Assembly: GCA_007449985.2 (NCBI GenBank)
Contig: VIIQ02000167.1
Location: forward strand, 123,046-187,045
DNA: 64,000 bases
Origin: Desmodesmus armatus
Lineage: Eukaryota > Chlorophyta > Chlorophyceae > Sphaeropleales > Scenedesmaceae
Reading direction: 5' to 3'
Shown piece after piece: positions 11,593 through 22,389 of the stretch (the stretch's first letter is position 1; each line of letters opens with the position of its first letter). Position numbers and translations under genes: made by a program. A model generated the notes under the pieces. It had not been told where the DNA came from, ran no database searches, and saw only the letters and a list, made by a program, of their open reading frames with translations.

Positions 11593-14500
11593 ACCGACAC
11601 ACAGATGCTCTCTACCAATCTCACCCCTCTGTTGTATCTGTGCTGTGGTTCTCCCCATTACAGCTTCTGTGGAGCTGGAACAGGTTCACCCCAGCCTGCT
11701 GCTGCCACCCCCTGACCCAGCTCCCCCCCCCCCCCCACCCACACACACACACACATACTGCCACTACAGCTCTCACCCCGTTGTGCTGTGCTGTGCTTTA
11801 CTGTGCTGTCATGACATTGCAGCCGCTGTGGAGTTGGAGCAGGTCCACCCCAGCCTGCTGCTGCCGCCCCATGACCCAGCCGCCCCCCAGTCAGTGCTGA
11901 CTGGAGGCCACTTGAGCCTGGTGACAGGATTGTGGCAGTCAACGGGACTGGAGCGCCTGCATTCGGGGCGCGTGGGACGGTCATTGGAGTGATGCCGACT
12001 GTCGTGGAACTCCTGATGGACGAGGAGTATGCAGGTGGGGTGGCTCACCACATTTTACGTTGCAGAATTTGCACGGCTGTGGCACAGGTAATGTGCTGAA
12101 CCCTTGGTCAACAGACAGCATGCAAGCCAACAATATGATTTGCGCAGCAGAAACCCAGTCCAGCACCCTTTGGTAAAGACAACACTATGAAGACATGCGA
12201 CCATCCAAGTGCCCAAAGTGTGGAGGCCAAGTCCAAGTCCCCCCCCCCCCCACCCAAGAGCTGCATTCACATTTTTTTAGGTGTCCAGGGGGGGGGGGGA
12301 CACACCCCACCAGCTGGCCACCCACAACTCAACCAAGTAAACTCGACTGCCAAGGGCCGGAGGCAAAGAAAGCCTCACCAATGAGGGACGCCACATACCG
12401 CGTTCAGCTTGGAGCCAGGGGGTTGGCTGCCATCCATGAGCAGCTGGTCACACCAGGTGTTGGGTGTTGGATGATGCCATTGTAATAAAGCGCAAGGACA
12501 TCACCCAACAATCTCAACACCTGGGGTCACCAGTTGTTTGTGCCTGGCAGCCTATGTCCCTTGCCCTGAGCTGACAGGCCCCTATGGACCCACACAGACC
12601 CATAAGGATGGGGTTTAGTGCTATTCCTAAATCCTCAGGGGTTGGTGGGGTGATTTGATTGCCCTCATACCTGACCTGAGAGACTGGGGTACGACAAGTG
12701 ATAGGCCCCGTGGGCATCCTTATGAGCCCTTGGCTCGCTGGCTAGTGCCGAGGGAGGAGGGAGGTTGGGGACCCTTGTCCCCCATGCCTGTTCTGTATTG
12801 TATCAAGGCTAGGCTGATCTGGGCCCCAAGGGCTTTGTCTGGAGGCAGGGGGCGCATCTGCTGCACTCCTGCACAGTTGTGTGTGAGCGCATGAGTTGCA
12901 TCCATAGGCATGTTTGGCGGATGACCAGGCGATGTGATGACAGGTTGCTTGTGTGGAAGGTGCGATACTGCTGCTGGTAGGTGTTGTACTGCCGTACGTA
13001 TTGGTCACGATGCCTGCACACTGTGGGTGTGTCAAGTTGAACAGAAGGACTGCCTTAGACGTGGCAGCAGGTGGGCTGTGTTGCGCAGGTGTCATTGAAC
13101 AGTTGCTGTGCAGAGACATGTGCCTGATGGGGTTTCTGGTACACCATCAGGCACATGTGTCTGTACAGCAGCTGTTGGATAGCAACTGCCAAATTCTCCC
13201 CCGCGCCACTCACTGCCCCAAGCGTGCTCTCGCTCGTGCTCTCGCTTTCTGCCCTTGTCCCTTGTGTCCCTTTTGCTGTTGTGTCTCAAACTTTGAATGT
13301 TGCCCTACCCATGCATCCCCCCCCCCCCGCCCTGCCCCGTCTCCCCCCCCCCCCAGGTGGCACCACCCTCAAGGGTCGGTTGAGGGGCCCCCGTGGGACT
13401 ACCTGCCCCCGAGCAGCTCATCAACGTCAGCAGGCAGCGCCCCGTGCACTACGTGGGTCCCAAGCCCCGCCTAGTGCCCTCCTCATCCAAGCAGCAGCAG
13501 CAGCGGCGGCCGTCAGCAGCAGCAGCGGAAGGCGGTGCGGTGGGAGCCACACCCACGAGCCCTACGCTTCTGCTGCTGTTGCTGCTGGGGCAGTTGTGAG
13601 GCCTTTAGTGGAGGTGGCCCCTTGGCTCAAGGGGAAACAGATGCAGGCAGTCCTGCAAGCCAGACACGCTGCTCGAACAGCAGCCGCAGCAGCGGCGGCG
13701 GGAGATACTACCTCAGCGCCAGCAGTACAGGACGCAGCAGCAGCAGCGGCGGCGGCCGCTCCGGCCAGCAATGCAGCAGCAGCCGCCAGCGGCTGCGGCA
13801 GCAGTGCGGTCTGGAAGCAGGCTGCTGCAAATGCTGAAGCAGCAGGGGAATATGCCGCCGTCACCGCAGCACATGACGGGACCCGGTGTCACCAGCAGCA
13901 GCAGCAGTCAGGTGGTGGCCCCTACCCCACATGACCTTCCACCCCTCCTGGACAAGCCTTGCTACGGCAGCTGCAGAAGGGTGGTGGTGGTGCTTCCGCT
14001 GGTGCCAAGAAGCAGCAGCAGCACCACCCCACACACCCAGCAGCCACCGCCGCAACAGCAGCAGCAGCAGCCGGTCCCGGCGGCAGCAGTGAATGGCAGC
14101 AGTGGTAGTGCCACTGCTGCCGTGGCGGCTGCCACTGCAGGCCTGCAGCAGCTGTCGGTGTCGCGCGAAGCTCGCAGCAGCAGCGGCGGCGGCAGCAATG
14201 CAGGCCGGGGAAGTGAATGGCGCGCCGCAGCAGCAGCAGCGGCGGCTCCGGCGGCTGGAGGTCCGGCCCCTCCCCCCTCCTCTTCTGGTGCCAACTTGTT
14301 GGCCTACTGAAGAAGAGTAGGTCGGGACTGTCTACTGGTGCAGCAGCAGCGGCAGCCAACGAGCAGCAACAACAGCAGCAGCAGGTTGGGGACGCCTACC
14401 AGCAGCAGCAGAAGGAGAAGAAGGGTGAGAGCAGCAGCAGCAGCCTGCAGGCAATGCAGGTACTGCAGTTGTGAAGGTGGTGCCGAGACCCGCACGCAGC

Positions 14501-16561
14501 AAAAAGCCAGAGCAGCAGCAGCAGCAGCAGCAGGCCGTCCCTGGCCCTGCTGCTGCAGCAGCAACAGCTGCCATGCAGCAACAAACACAGCAGCAGCAGC
14601 CTGCTGAGAGAGAAGCAGCGCAGCAGAAGGAGCAGCAGCAGCAGCAGGCCAAGAAGCCACCAAGCAGCAGCAGCAGCAGCAGCCGAAACAGGCAGCAGGG
14701 GGAGGGGCCGGCAGCAGCAACAGCAGCAGCGGTGAGCTTACCACGCCACCCCCGCGCGTGAAGACCTCGGCGATTGCTGCTGCTACTGGTGCTGCTGCTG
14801 GAGGGTTCCGCCCTTTCAGGAGCAGGTCAGCAGACGGGGCTGCTGGTGCGGCTGCAGGAAGCAGGTGAGGGGGGATGTTGCCTGGGTGGAGTCATGTCTG
14901 TGTGGGTGTGTGTCAATACAGAAGGTGCGTGCGAGTCATACCAAGACAAGGAATGTGTGTTTGATGGGAGGGGGGGTATGCATGTTTGGCCCAGCCCTCT
15001 GTTTTTTGGATGGTGTGGTGAGCTGTTAGGGGAACATGTTTGTAAGGCCAGCAGGAAGGAAGCGCTGACGACATCAGAGTGTGCTTCGGTGGGCATGCAA
15101 GGCTGTCGACGACAAGAATATGTGTGACTCACCACACAACTCCCCCTGGGGGCGGCACATGTGTGGTGTGTATGTGGTCAGCCAGCAATCACCCCCCCCC
15201 CCCTCTCTTAGAGCTGCAGCTTGGGATGTCAATATCATTTTTGTCATTGGCTCACTGACCTCTCTGTCTACTGTTTTGTCACATTTGTGCAGTGAGCGGG
15301 TGCTGTCACGCCTCCAGCAGCCAAGGCCATGACACCCCCGCCAAGCTCCAGGCTGGCGGCATCAACGGCAGCAGCAGCGGCGGCGGCAGCACTGGCGCAC
15401 CACAGTACCAGGCACCCCGCACACCCCTGCAGGGACAGGAGCAGGCCTGCTGTCCAGCAAACAGGACCGGGGGGAGAAGGAGAGGATAGCAAAGCTGCCG
15501 GAGCCAGGAGCCAGGGGCTTCACCCTAGGCCGGGGGCAGCACTTGGCAAGCCCAGTGCCTGGCAGCAATGCAGCCGCCGCCCCTGGCAGCAATGCGGCGG
15601 CGGCTGCGGCGGCTGGCAGCAATGCGCCTGGCAGCAATGCAGCAGTGCTGCCGGCCCGGGGGCCGGTTGCTAGGGAGTTGTCACTCGGTCAATCAGACCT
15701 GCAGGTGCTGCCGGCAGCAACAGCTGCCACACCGTTTGCTGCTGTGGGCGGCGACGGCGGTGCAGCAGCAGTGATGCAGTTGCCGCTTCAGCAGCAGCAG
15801 CAGCAGCTGGATGGTCCTGTGTCTGGGTCTGCTCCGCTGCCTCCCTCGGACTCGGGGCAGCTGCTGATGAGGATGCTGCAGAGAGGTGAACAGGGCTGGG
15901 GGAGTGGTGGGAGGGCAGGGGCTGCATTCAGTCAGCACCTACTAGAGCCCTTGCTAAACACAAAACAGCATCACCCCTATCAACCACCCAAAAGAGCATA
16001 TGCCACTTTGCAGTATTCTGGGATGGTGAACAGGGCTGGGAGGGTGGTGCGAGGCCAGGGTTGCGTGTGGCACTGAACACGTACCAGTGCACATGCCTGC
16101 TCTGAAGTCACTTCTGTGATTACCTGCTTGGTCATGACGAGGGTGGGTGGTGTTTGTGTGGGGTGTGTGGGGAGGGGGGGGGGGCAGGGCAGCTGTTGTT
16201 TCGCCAGGCGCTTGTGCTCTTGAATGCAGCGCGTGTTGTATCCTGCGTTGCAGCGGTGCTGAAGGGGTCTCGTAACTTGACCATTGTTGTGCCGTTCCTT
16301 GCGTGGCTGCCTGTTGGCTCTGCAGGTGCTTCACGCGGCATCACCTCACCCATGCAGCCACCAGCAGCAATGCCCCCGCCAGCACAGCAGGAGCAGCAGC
16401 AGCAGCCGCCAGTCAGCATGCCTGGCATGATGGTCTCATCGCCTGCAGCAGCGGAGGTACCACCTGCAGCTGCTGCTGTTGCCGCAGCCAACAGCTCTGC
16501 TGCATGCAACCTGCTGCGCAGGCTGCAGTCGCGGGGCAACCAGGGGGCTCCGCCATCGTAG
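1513..16561 (+). CDS. XRN1: XRN1-type 5'-3' exoribonuclease, 3' part of gene
   Basis: Cytoplasmic 5'-3' RNA decay enzyme; the catalytic N-terminal half lies outside the window. Exons read so far: 1513-1572; 1810-1944 ([15 protein letters not shown], then WFYP and, after a frame slip, YHYAP); 2215-2308 ([18 protein letters not shown]); 2565-2726 ([19 protein letters not shown]); 3005-3139 (EERRRN); 3532-3660; 4212-4397 ([21 protein letters not shown]); 6929-7001; 7329-7504 ([10 protein letters not shown]); 7763-7960 (SH3-like, [14 protein letters not shown]); 8605-8827; about 9061 and 9333-9598; 11008-11144; 11823-12034 ([11 protein letters not shown]); 13357 onward ([19 protein letters not shown]). 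The order matches XRN1 rather than nuclear XRN2, since the SH3-like domains follow the nuclease. A long Gln/Ala-rich tail ends at TAG 16559-16561. Frame breaks occur near 1894, 3605, 11885 and 13388; several joins are therefore unresolved. Confidence 0.85.
2917..2998 (+). repeat. (CTG)n microsatellite, about 27 units
   Basis: Uninterrupted CTG trinucleotides directly before the acceptor TCACAG of the exoribonuclease exon at 3005. On this strand it is intronic and serves as part of the region ahead of the acceptor. Confidence 0.95.
3267..3381. repeat. Perfect 31-bp inverted repeat (hairpin)
   Basis: Arms 3267-3297 and 3351-3381 are exact reverse complements (31 of 31), with a further 8 of 9 pairs inward and a 36-base centre that is itself partly self-complementary. 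It sits in an exoribonuclease intron. Confidence 0.92.
3955..4553 (+). repeat. Partial copies around the 4212-4397 exon
   Basis: Upstream partial copies of the start of the exon occur near 3955 and 4132 (the latter behind a C-run and a GCAG acceptor). The intact exon is 4212-4397. A downstream partial copy (about 4501-4553) repeats only the last part, coding [15 protein letters not shown], and again ends at a GTGCGT donor after a G-run. Confidence 0.85.
4560..6010. repeat. Intronic minisatellite of foldback units
   Basis: About six diverged units of roughly 200-290 bp. Each contains GGGTGTGAATGTCAGGAGTG plus GCGTCCTTG, and further on CAAGGACGCTCATTGCC plus CATTCACACCC, which is close to the reverse complement of the first part. 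Every unit can therefore fold back on itself. Units also share ATGTTCTGTCTTGG and a TTGACGTGTCC segment. Confidence 0.85.
4789..5023 (+). repeat. Five identical 47-bp direct repeats
   Basis: Five head-to-tail copies of a 47-bp unit start at 4789, 4836, 4883, 4930 and 4977 without spacers. The unit is a piece of the larger foldback repeat, so this is a recent local expansion. No spacers means it is not a CRISPR array. Confidence 0.95.
5967..6030. repeat. Perfect 27-bp hairpin
   Basis: Arms 5967-5993 and 6004-6030 are exact reverse complements with a 10-base loop (GGCTTGTGAC). It lies at the end of the foldback minisatellite in the same intron. Confidence 0.95.
6427..6556. repeat. Inverted repeat with 26-bp arms
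   Basis: Arms 6427-6452 and 6531-6556 match as reverse complements in 25 of 26 positions; the 78-base centre contains further short complementary pieces. Intronic, between the exons ending at 4397 and starting at 6929. Confidence 0.88.
7560..7612. repeat. Perfect 25-bp hairpin with 3-base loop
   Basis: Arms 7560-7584 and 7588-7612 are exact reverse complements separated only by AGA. It lies in the intron between the exons ending at 7504 and starting at 7763. A stem this tight suggests template-switch origin or a small structured RNA. Confidence 0.95.
8102..8827 (+). repeat. Two acceptor-half copies before the 8605 exon
   Basis: Three copies start at 8102, 8366 and 8605, each behind TGTCCTGCAG and a C-rich stretch and each coding [20 protein letters not shown]. 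Only the third runs on through VKNAKQAL to a GTGAGC donor at 8828. The first two stop short after about 130 bases in C-rich sequence. Confidence 0.9.
9333..10683 (+). repeat. Exon plus four donor-half copies with G-runs
   Basis: The intact exon (9333-9598) codes [16 protein letters not shown], a Gly-rich stretch and [20 protein letters not shown]. Four further copies (about 9660-9864, 9933-10137, 10198-10403, 10458-10681) begin inside the exon just after a G-run and end at a GTGAGC/GTGAGA donor followed by GT and G tracts. Copies differ by substitutions and (GGT)n length, so they are old, not assembly stutter. One reading frame stays open from 9747 to 10439 across three copies and the sequence between them. 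Confidence 0.92.
11008..11364 (+). repeat. Exon with one downstream donor-half copy
   Basis: Exon 11008-11144 codes the segment ending [19 protein letters not shown] before GTGAGC. A diverged copy of its last 60 bases lies at about 11306-11364 behind a G-run and ends at GTGAGG. Confidence 0.9.
11503..11890 (+). repeat. Three acceptor-half copies of an exon
   Basis: Copies starting near 11503, 11662 and 11823 code [14 protein letters not shown]. The first two run into a C-run followed by (CA)n. Only the third continues into the XRN1 segment coding [13 protein letters not shown]. Confidence 0.9.
12035..13356 (+). other. Long exoribonuclease intron with two foldbacks
   Basis: This 1.3-kb intron joins EEYAG to GTTLKGR in phase. 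It holds an imperfect foldback at about 12441-12536 (CACCAGGTGTTGGGTG against CAACACCTGGGGTCACC), and a better one with arms near 13111-13130 and 13144-13163 (19 of 20). The stretch 12560-12900 has no recognisable gene; its origin is unknown. Confidence 0.6.
13480..16561 (+). other. Gln/Ala/Ser-rich C-terminal tail of the exoribonuclease
   Basis: Dense CAG/GCA/AGC repeats produce long open frames in all phases, so the true frame is uncertain between about 13590 and 15480. Three short leucine motifs stand out against the low complexity: [10 protein letters not shown] (about 13819), [10 protein letters not shown] (about 15860) and [10 protein letters not shown] (about 16509). Other non-repetitive islands are [20 protein letters not shown] (about 15508) and [15 protein letters not shown] (about 15668). 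Tail-borne short linear motifs are typical of decay factors. Confidence 0.55.
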
Positions 16562-17039
16562 GCGGTTGGGCTCATGTGTTTGTGCTGGGGTTCTGTTTAT
16601 GCTTGGGACTGTGCGCCACCAGCAGCGATGCCTCCGCCACCACAGCAGCAGCCGCCAGTCAGCATGCCTGCAGCAGCGGAGGTGCCTCCTGCGGCTGCTG
16701 CTGTTGCCGCAGCCAACAGCTCTGCTGCATGCAACCTGCTGCGTAGGCTGCAGTCGCGGGGCAACCAGGGGGCTCCGCCATCGCAGGCGGTTGGGGTCGA
16801 TTGTGGTTGTGCTGGCGCTCACGCCGTGGGACTGTGTAGTACGACAGTCAATGCCCTGAGATTCTATGGTTTATGGTTGATACTAGAAGGGCCGCCAGAC
16901 ATAGATGCGTCAGGAGGCGTGTGGCGCAGCGGAGGTGCCTCCTGCAGCTGCTGCTGTTGCTGCAGCCAACAGCTCTGCTGCGTGCAACCTGCTGCGCAGA
17001 CTGCAGTCGCGGGGCAACCAGGGGGCTCCGCCCTCGTAG
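16326..17039 (+). repeat. Triplicated terminal exon
   Basis: Three tandem copies (about 16326-16561, 16616-16800, 16924-17039) code an Ala-rich stretch followed by [22 protein letters not shown]. Copies one and three end in TAG at the same place; copy two has CAG there and reads on. Their order suggests alternative 3' ends for the transcript. Confidence 0.85.
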
Positions 17040-17231
17040 ACGGTTGGGATCAAATTTGTCATGCAGCGGGCTGTGCTGCTGGTAGGACAGTCACTGCCCT
17101 GAGATCTTATGGCTTGTACCATGATGGGTTGCTAGGCACAGCTGTGCTGCAAGGTACAGCCTGTACTTGCAGTGGCAGGGCTGTGATGGCTGCAGCATGG
17201 TGTGGCATTGTGGGTTGGACTTTCAAAGACA

Positions 17232-17236
17232 TGTAA
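17232..17236 (+). terminator. TGTAA polyadenylation signal (candidate)
   Basis: TGTAA, the usual green algal poly(A) signal, lies 193 bases after the third terminal-exon copy and 366 bases before the next gene start. Confidence 0.5.
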
Positions 17237-17601
17237 TGTGTATGCAGTGCACTTGTGTGGGCTTTGCAGTTTGAGTCAGGTCAACAATCTGAATAGTTCG
17301 ATGCAAGTGCCCTGGCTGCATGTGCCAGTCAGCCGACTGATGTAGATCGTAATACTCCAACACGCTGGCCTGGGAACTTGAACTGTAGTGGAAGTCGCAA
17401 GCATGTGTCACCGTTGACACTGGCGGGAAAAGGTCAAGGCAGGTCCTTCTGGCTGGCAAGCAAGCCTGCATCAGAACAGTACCGGTATTGAAGTCTCGTG
17501 ATTGTCAAGCCCTTGGCCTTGGCGGGCTGCTTTTGTATCCGATCTTGTGTGTCGTGCTGATCACAGCGCCTCGTAGTACAAAACACCCGTAGCTGAGCCC
17601 C
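17237..17601 (+). promoter_or_regulatory. Spacer and probable 5' region of the SPAG1-type gene
   Basis: About 365 bases without CAG repeats or recognisable coding sequence between the exoribonuclease poly(A) signal and the next start codon. No clear TATA box was found. Confidence 0.45.
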
Positions 17602-19140
17602 ATGGCATCAGAAGTAGATCATCAAGAGTTTGATGCTTGGACGTAAGCATTGACGCTGCGCCCTCGAGACTCCTGCAGCAAACACAGCCCTCTTACCATC
17701 TGATTGCTTTGACTGTGGGCAGGGGGGATCACATCGGCCGAGAGGAAGACGTCAGCAAGCTTCGGCGTGCTTCCGAATACTTCCGGTACGAGTGCACCGG
17801 CTGTCTGTGGCCTTTCACAGCAGTGTGTCCGTGCTACTGCTGCTGCTGCTGCTCTTGGCCCATGCCCCTCGGACTGAACTTGTGCATGCCTCGTTTGCAG
17901 GCAGGAGGGTATCTACGTGACAGCAAAGACTGTCGAGGACCGGCTGGCGCAGCTGATCGGTGGCAGGAGCCCTGACAGCAGTGACATAGCAGAAGTGGCC
18001 TCCAACCTGTCTTCCTTTCAGGCAAGTCAGCAGCAGCTGCACCCACGACAGGGGGTCAGGGGATCGACTCACAATTATCCTGGGTTTTCAGGCTGTTCAT
18101 AGCATTCCCTGACTCCCCCTGAGGGCGCTTATATGATACTGACAGGCCAGTGTGGTCGTGATGTCTGCTTGCAGGCTGAGGTTCGGCAGAAGGAGAGCAT
18201 CAGGCAAAACAAGAGCAGGTGCGGCTAGGGGCTCACTGTAATATCTAGTCAGCAGCAGAAGCTTGGAACTTGCTGTGCTTTGAGTCATCTTTTGTGCGCC
18301 TATGTAGATGGTTGCACTAATCATATGGCACGCCCGTGTGTGGGGCGGGGGGGGGGGGGGGTCCTTCAGGAGAATGATCAGCAATTGCTACTGCTGTTGC
18401 TGTAAGTGATCCCTCATGCGTGGTGCATCACACACGTTATCAAGTCCTTGTGTATGTGCTGCATTGTATCCCTGGCTGCGCAGGGCCGTCGGCGACAGCA
18501 TTGCACAGCTCCAGCCTCCTGTGCGCAGCAGCATCAGGTCACCCATCAAGGCACCAGCAGTGACAGTGGGAAAGGTGAGGACGGGGGGGGGGGTACATGT
18601 TGTAGGTTGATGGTCTAGGCAGTGAATTGTGTCTGGATGCAGTGCAAACAGCTCCCAGCAACCAGTCAGGCATCACCCATCAAGGCACCAGCAGTGACAG
18701 TGGGGAAGGTGAGCAATGCAGGGGATGGGATGGAGGGGGGGGGGCATGCTGTTGCATTCTAATATTCAGAACGGCATTCTAATATTCAGAACGGGCAACA
18801 AGCAGTCACCAAGCTATCATGGATGCAAAGGAGGCTGCCAAGCAGACCAGTCGAACAAAAAAGCAGACCAGTCCAAAAGCAGACCAGTCTGAAAAGAAGG
18901 CTGCGAAGCAGACCAGTCTAACTGCAGCTCCCAGCACCCTGTCTGACTCCAACACACATGCAACCCTGCTATTAGGTTTGCCTGCATCTCACCTCTCAAC
19001 TCAGCCTACCCTCACTTTTTCGGTTCCCTGTTGTGTTGTGCTGTTTCGCTTTCCGCCCTGCACGCAGTCCAAGGCTATCCCCCGCTTCCAGGACCTAACA
19101 GACCAAAGCCCCACCTTCCCCCTTCCCCCCCCCCCCCACA

Positions 19141-19199
<59 letters not shown>

Positions 19200-21000
19200 A
19201 CCACCACCACCACCGAGCACTTTTCGACACACCTCCCCCCTTCCCGCCTTGTATTGTGGTTGTGTGTCGCTCCTGCGTGCAGGCCAAGGCTATCCCCGCT
19301 CCCAGGACCTGACAGACCAAAGCCACTCCCCCCCCCCCCCCCCCCCACCCCACCCCCCCACCCACCCGCCCCCACCCAAACCCCCCACCACCACCGAACG
19401 TTTCCGACACACCCCCCCCATCCTGCCTCACTTTTGGCACGCAGGCCAAGGCTATTCCCCGCTCCCAGGACCTTACAGACCAAAGCCTACAGCAGGAGGA
19501 GGAGCCCCCACTGGGTGGTGCACCCCTCAAAATCAGCAGCAGCAGCAGCAACAGCAACAGCAGCATGCCCGGACGGTCACTCCCCAAGCGGGGTGTTGGC
19601 AATGCTGGTGCAGCAGCAGCAGCAGCAGTTGGGGGTTGGTGCAGGAGGTTGAGTTGCGGGGTGCGAAGAGGACACAGCAGCTGATCCGTCAGAACCAGAA
19701 TCTGCCTCCTGCTGATAAGGTGGCGCTGGCAGAGCAGGAGAGGATCAAAGGGAATGAACACTTCAGGTGGGCCAGGCTGTTTGATTGGCCAGTTCATGGA
19801 GCATTTATCCGGGAAAGGGGGTGCAGGTGGTGGGAAGGTGGACGGGGATTTGGGGGGGGGGGTGCCACATTGGCTGAGCAAGAGAGGATACGAGTGCAAT
19901 GAGCGCTTCATGAGGGCCAGTCGTGTTTGTGCTGTGTCATGCTGTGCAGGTCTGGCAATGCTGCTGAGGCTGTTGAGTGCTACACCCTGAGCATTGCCCT
20001 TGACCCCTCACAGCTTGCCGCCTACACCAACAATGGTTGGTGCCATGCTGTGCTGTGCTGTGTCATGCTGTGCAGGTCTGGCAATGCTGCTGAGGCTGTT
20101 GAGTGCTACACCCTGTCCATTGCCCTTGACCCCTCACAGCTAGCCGCCTACACCAACAGGGCCCAGGCATACCTGAGGCTCAAGCAGTGGGGGGATGCTG
20201 TGGTGGACTGCACCAGTGCACTTGATGCCATTGAAGCACAGGAGGCAGCAGGTGCGTGTGTGTGAGGTCGAGGGGTGTACTTGGTCTGTGTGGGGGTGCG
20301 GGGGGGGGGGGGGTGACGTGGTGGTGGACTGCACCAGTGCACTCAAGGCTATCGCAGCACAGGAGGCAGCAGGTGTGCATGTTTGTGAGAGGGGGGGGGA
20401 CTGCGATTGGGGTGTGTATGTGGGGGGAGGGATGCTGTTGTGGTGGACTGCACCAGCGCACTCAATGCCATCGCAGCACAGGAGGCAGCAGGTACGTGTG
20501 TGAGGTCGGGGGGTGTACTTGGTGTGTGTGGGGGTGGGGGGGGGGTGTACTTGGTCTGTGGGGGGTGCGGGGGGGGGGGGGGGTGCTGTGGTGGACGGCA
20601 CCAGTGCACTCAACGCCATTGCAGCACAGGAGGCAGCAGGTATGTATGCTCTCCCCATGCCCAGGAGTGTGTGTCCGGCCAGCAGCAGCAGCAGCAGCAG
20701 CGCATGAAGGTGCTGATGCTGCACTCAAGGCCTGATCAAGGCCTTAGGCACCAGTGTGTTTCTGCCTCTGCCCATCTCCCTCCCCCCCCCTCTTTCACCG
20801 CTCTCCCTCTGCCCAGGTGTGGGGCCCCCCGACCAGCAGCAGCAGCAGCATCAGCTGGGCATGAAGGGTCAACATGCACTGCACTCAAGGTTGTAGTTAC
20901 CTGTGTGCCTTCTGACCCACCTTCTGCCTTTGTCTGCATCACCCCCCCCCCTCCTCCCCCGCCCCCCCTCTTCATACGCCCAGGTGCATGCTCCCCCGGT

Positions 21001-21031
<31 letters not shown>

Positions 21032-22357
21032 TGCGCATGAAAGCCCACATGCCACACCAATAGACTGAGTCCGCTGTGCACCCTTGCCCCCCCCAACCAT
21101 CCCACCCTCCCTATGCCCAGGTGTGCGTGATGCCGGTCAGCAGCAGCAGCAGCATCAGTTGCGCATGAAGGCGCTGATGCGGCGTGGCAAGGCGCTCAGC
21201 AGTCAGCAGCAGCACGCTGCAGCACTACAGGACTACACAGCACTGCAGGCACTGGCACCTGAAGACAAGGAGGTACGCATGTCACACATCCCTGCTGTTC
21301 TCTTTTATCTATTATAATGTATTTTTCTCTTTTTTTTCATACTTTTGTTTTGCTTGTGAGAAGACTTTATTACCAATTGTGTGATATTACAGACATTGAT
21401 GTTGAATGTTTTGGAGGTTCAGGACACGCTGCAGCCCTCAAGGACTACACAGCACTGCAGGCACTGGCACCTGAAGACAAGGAAGTGCGCTGTTACGCTT
21501 CGTGCCGGTTGATCGTTCTGGAGGGTCAGCAGACACTGCATGATGAGTAGGGTTTAGGGTTAAACCTTAAAACCCAAACCCTAGTCTTTGTACAGGCTAC
21601 TGTACAGGCCACTGACACCAGACGACAAGAAGGTGCCCCCTTCAACCCACACTTGCTGGTACTGATTTCGGCACCAAGTTGGAACCATAAGTGGAGGCCA
21701 CGCTGGCGCATACCATGCCTGCAAAGTGGTGCATAATTTGGCGCCATGTCCTGCATAGGGCGCGTGTGTGTGTGTGTGGGGGGGGGGGGGTGCAAAATTA
21801 CATGCACATGTAGCCAAGGTCAAAGGGGCAAGCAGGGTGGTGTGCACTGTCTCTCAAAGGCAGTTGCCTTGTCATAATTAAATGTACCAGGAGCTCTTTC
21901 AAATACTGACGTTGCTGCCCCTGCAGGGAAGGTCACAGGCAAGCAGGGTGGTGTGCACTGCCTCTCAAAGGCAGCCCTGCTTTGTGGTAGCCGGCTGTCA
22001 GAACGCTTTGTGTTCTTGCAGCCGTCTACCACAAGGGAGCTGCCTTCGAGAGCAAGAGCATACCTCCCCGCTTGACTGTGACGTCTGACGTGGCAACTTG
22101 TGCAGCAACATACCGCTAGATGGCAGTTTGTGCTAAACGATTTTGTGTGCTGCCCTGGCAACTCTGCTCAGCCTACTGTCCATCCCTCCTGCTGAGTTGT
22201 GGCTTGTGTTATCTCTGTACCACCCAAACACATGCAGCACATCATTTTGTCATTGATTTTGGAAAAAACTCAGGCTGCGGCAGCTGCTTGCAATGAATCC
22301 TGCAGGTGCAGCAGCTGGCAGCACAGGCACGCAAGGCTCTGGGACTGGTGGAACCAC

Positions 22358-22389
<32 letters not shown>

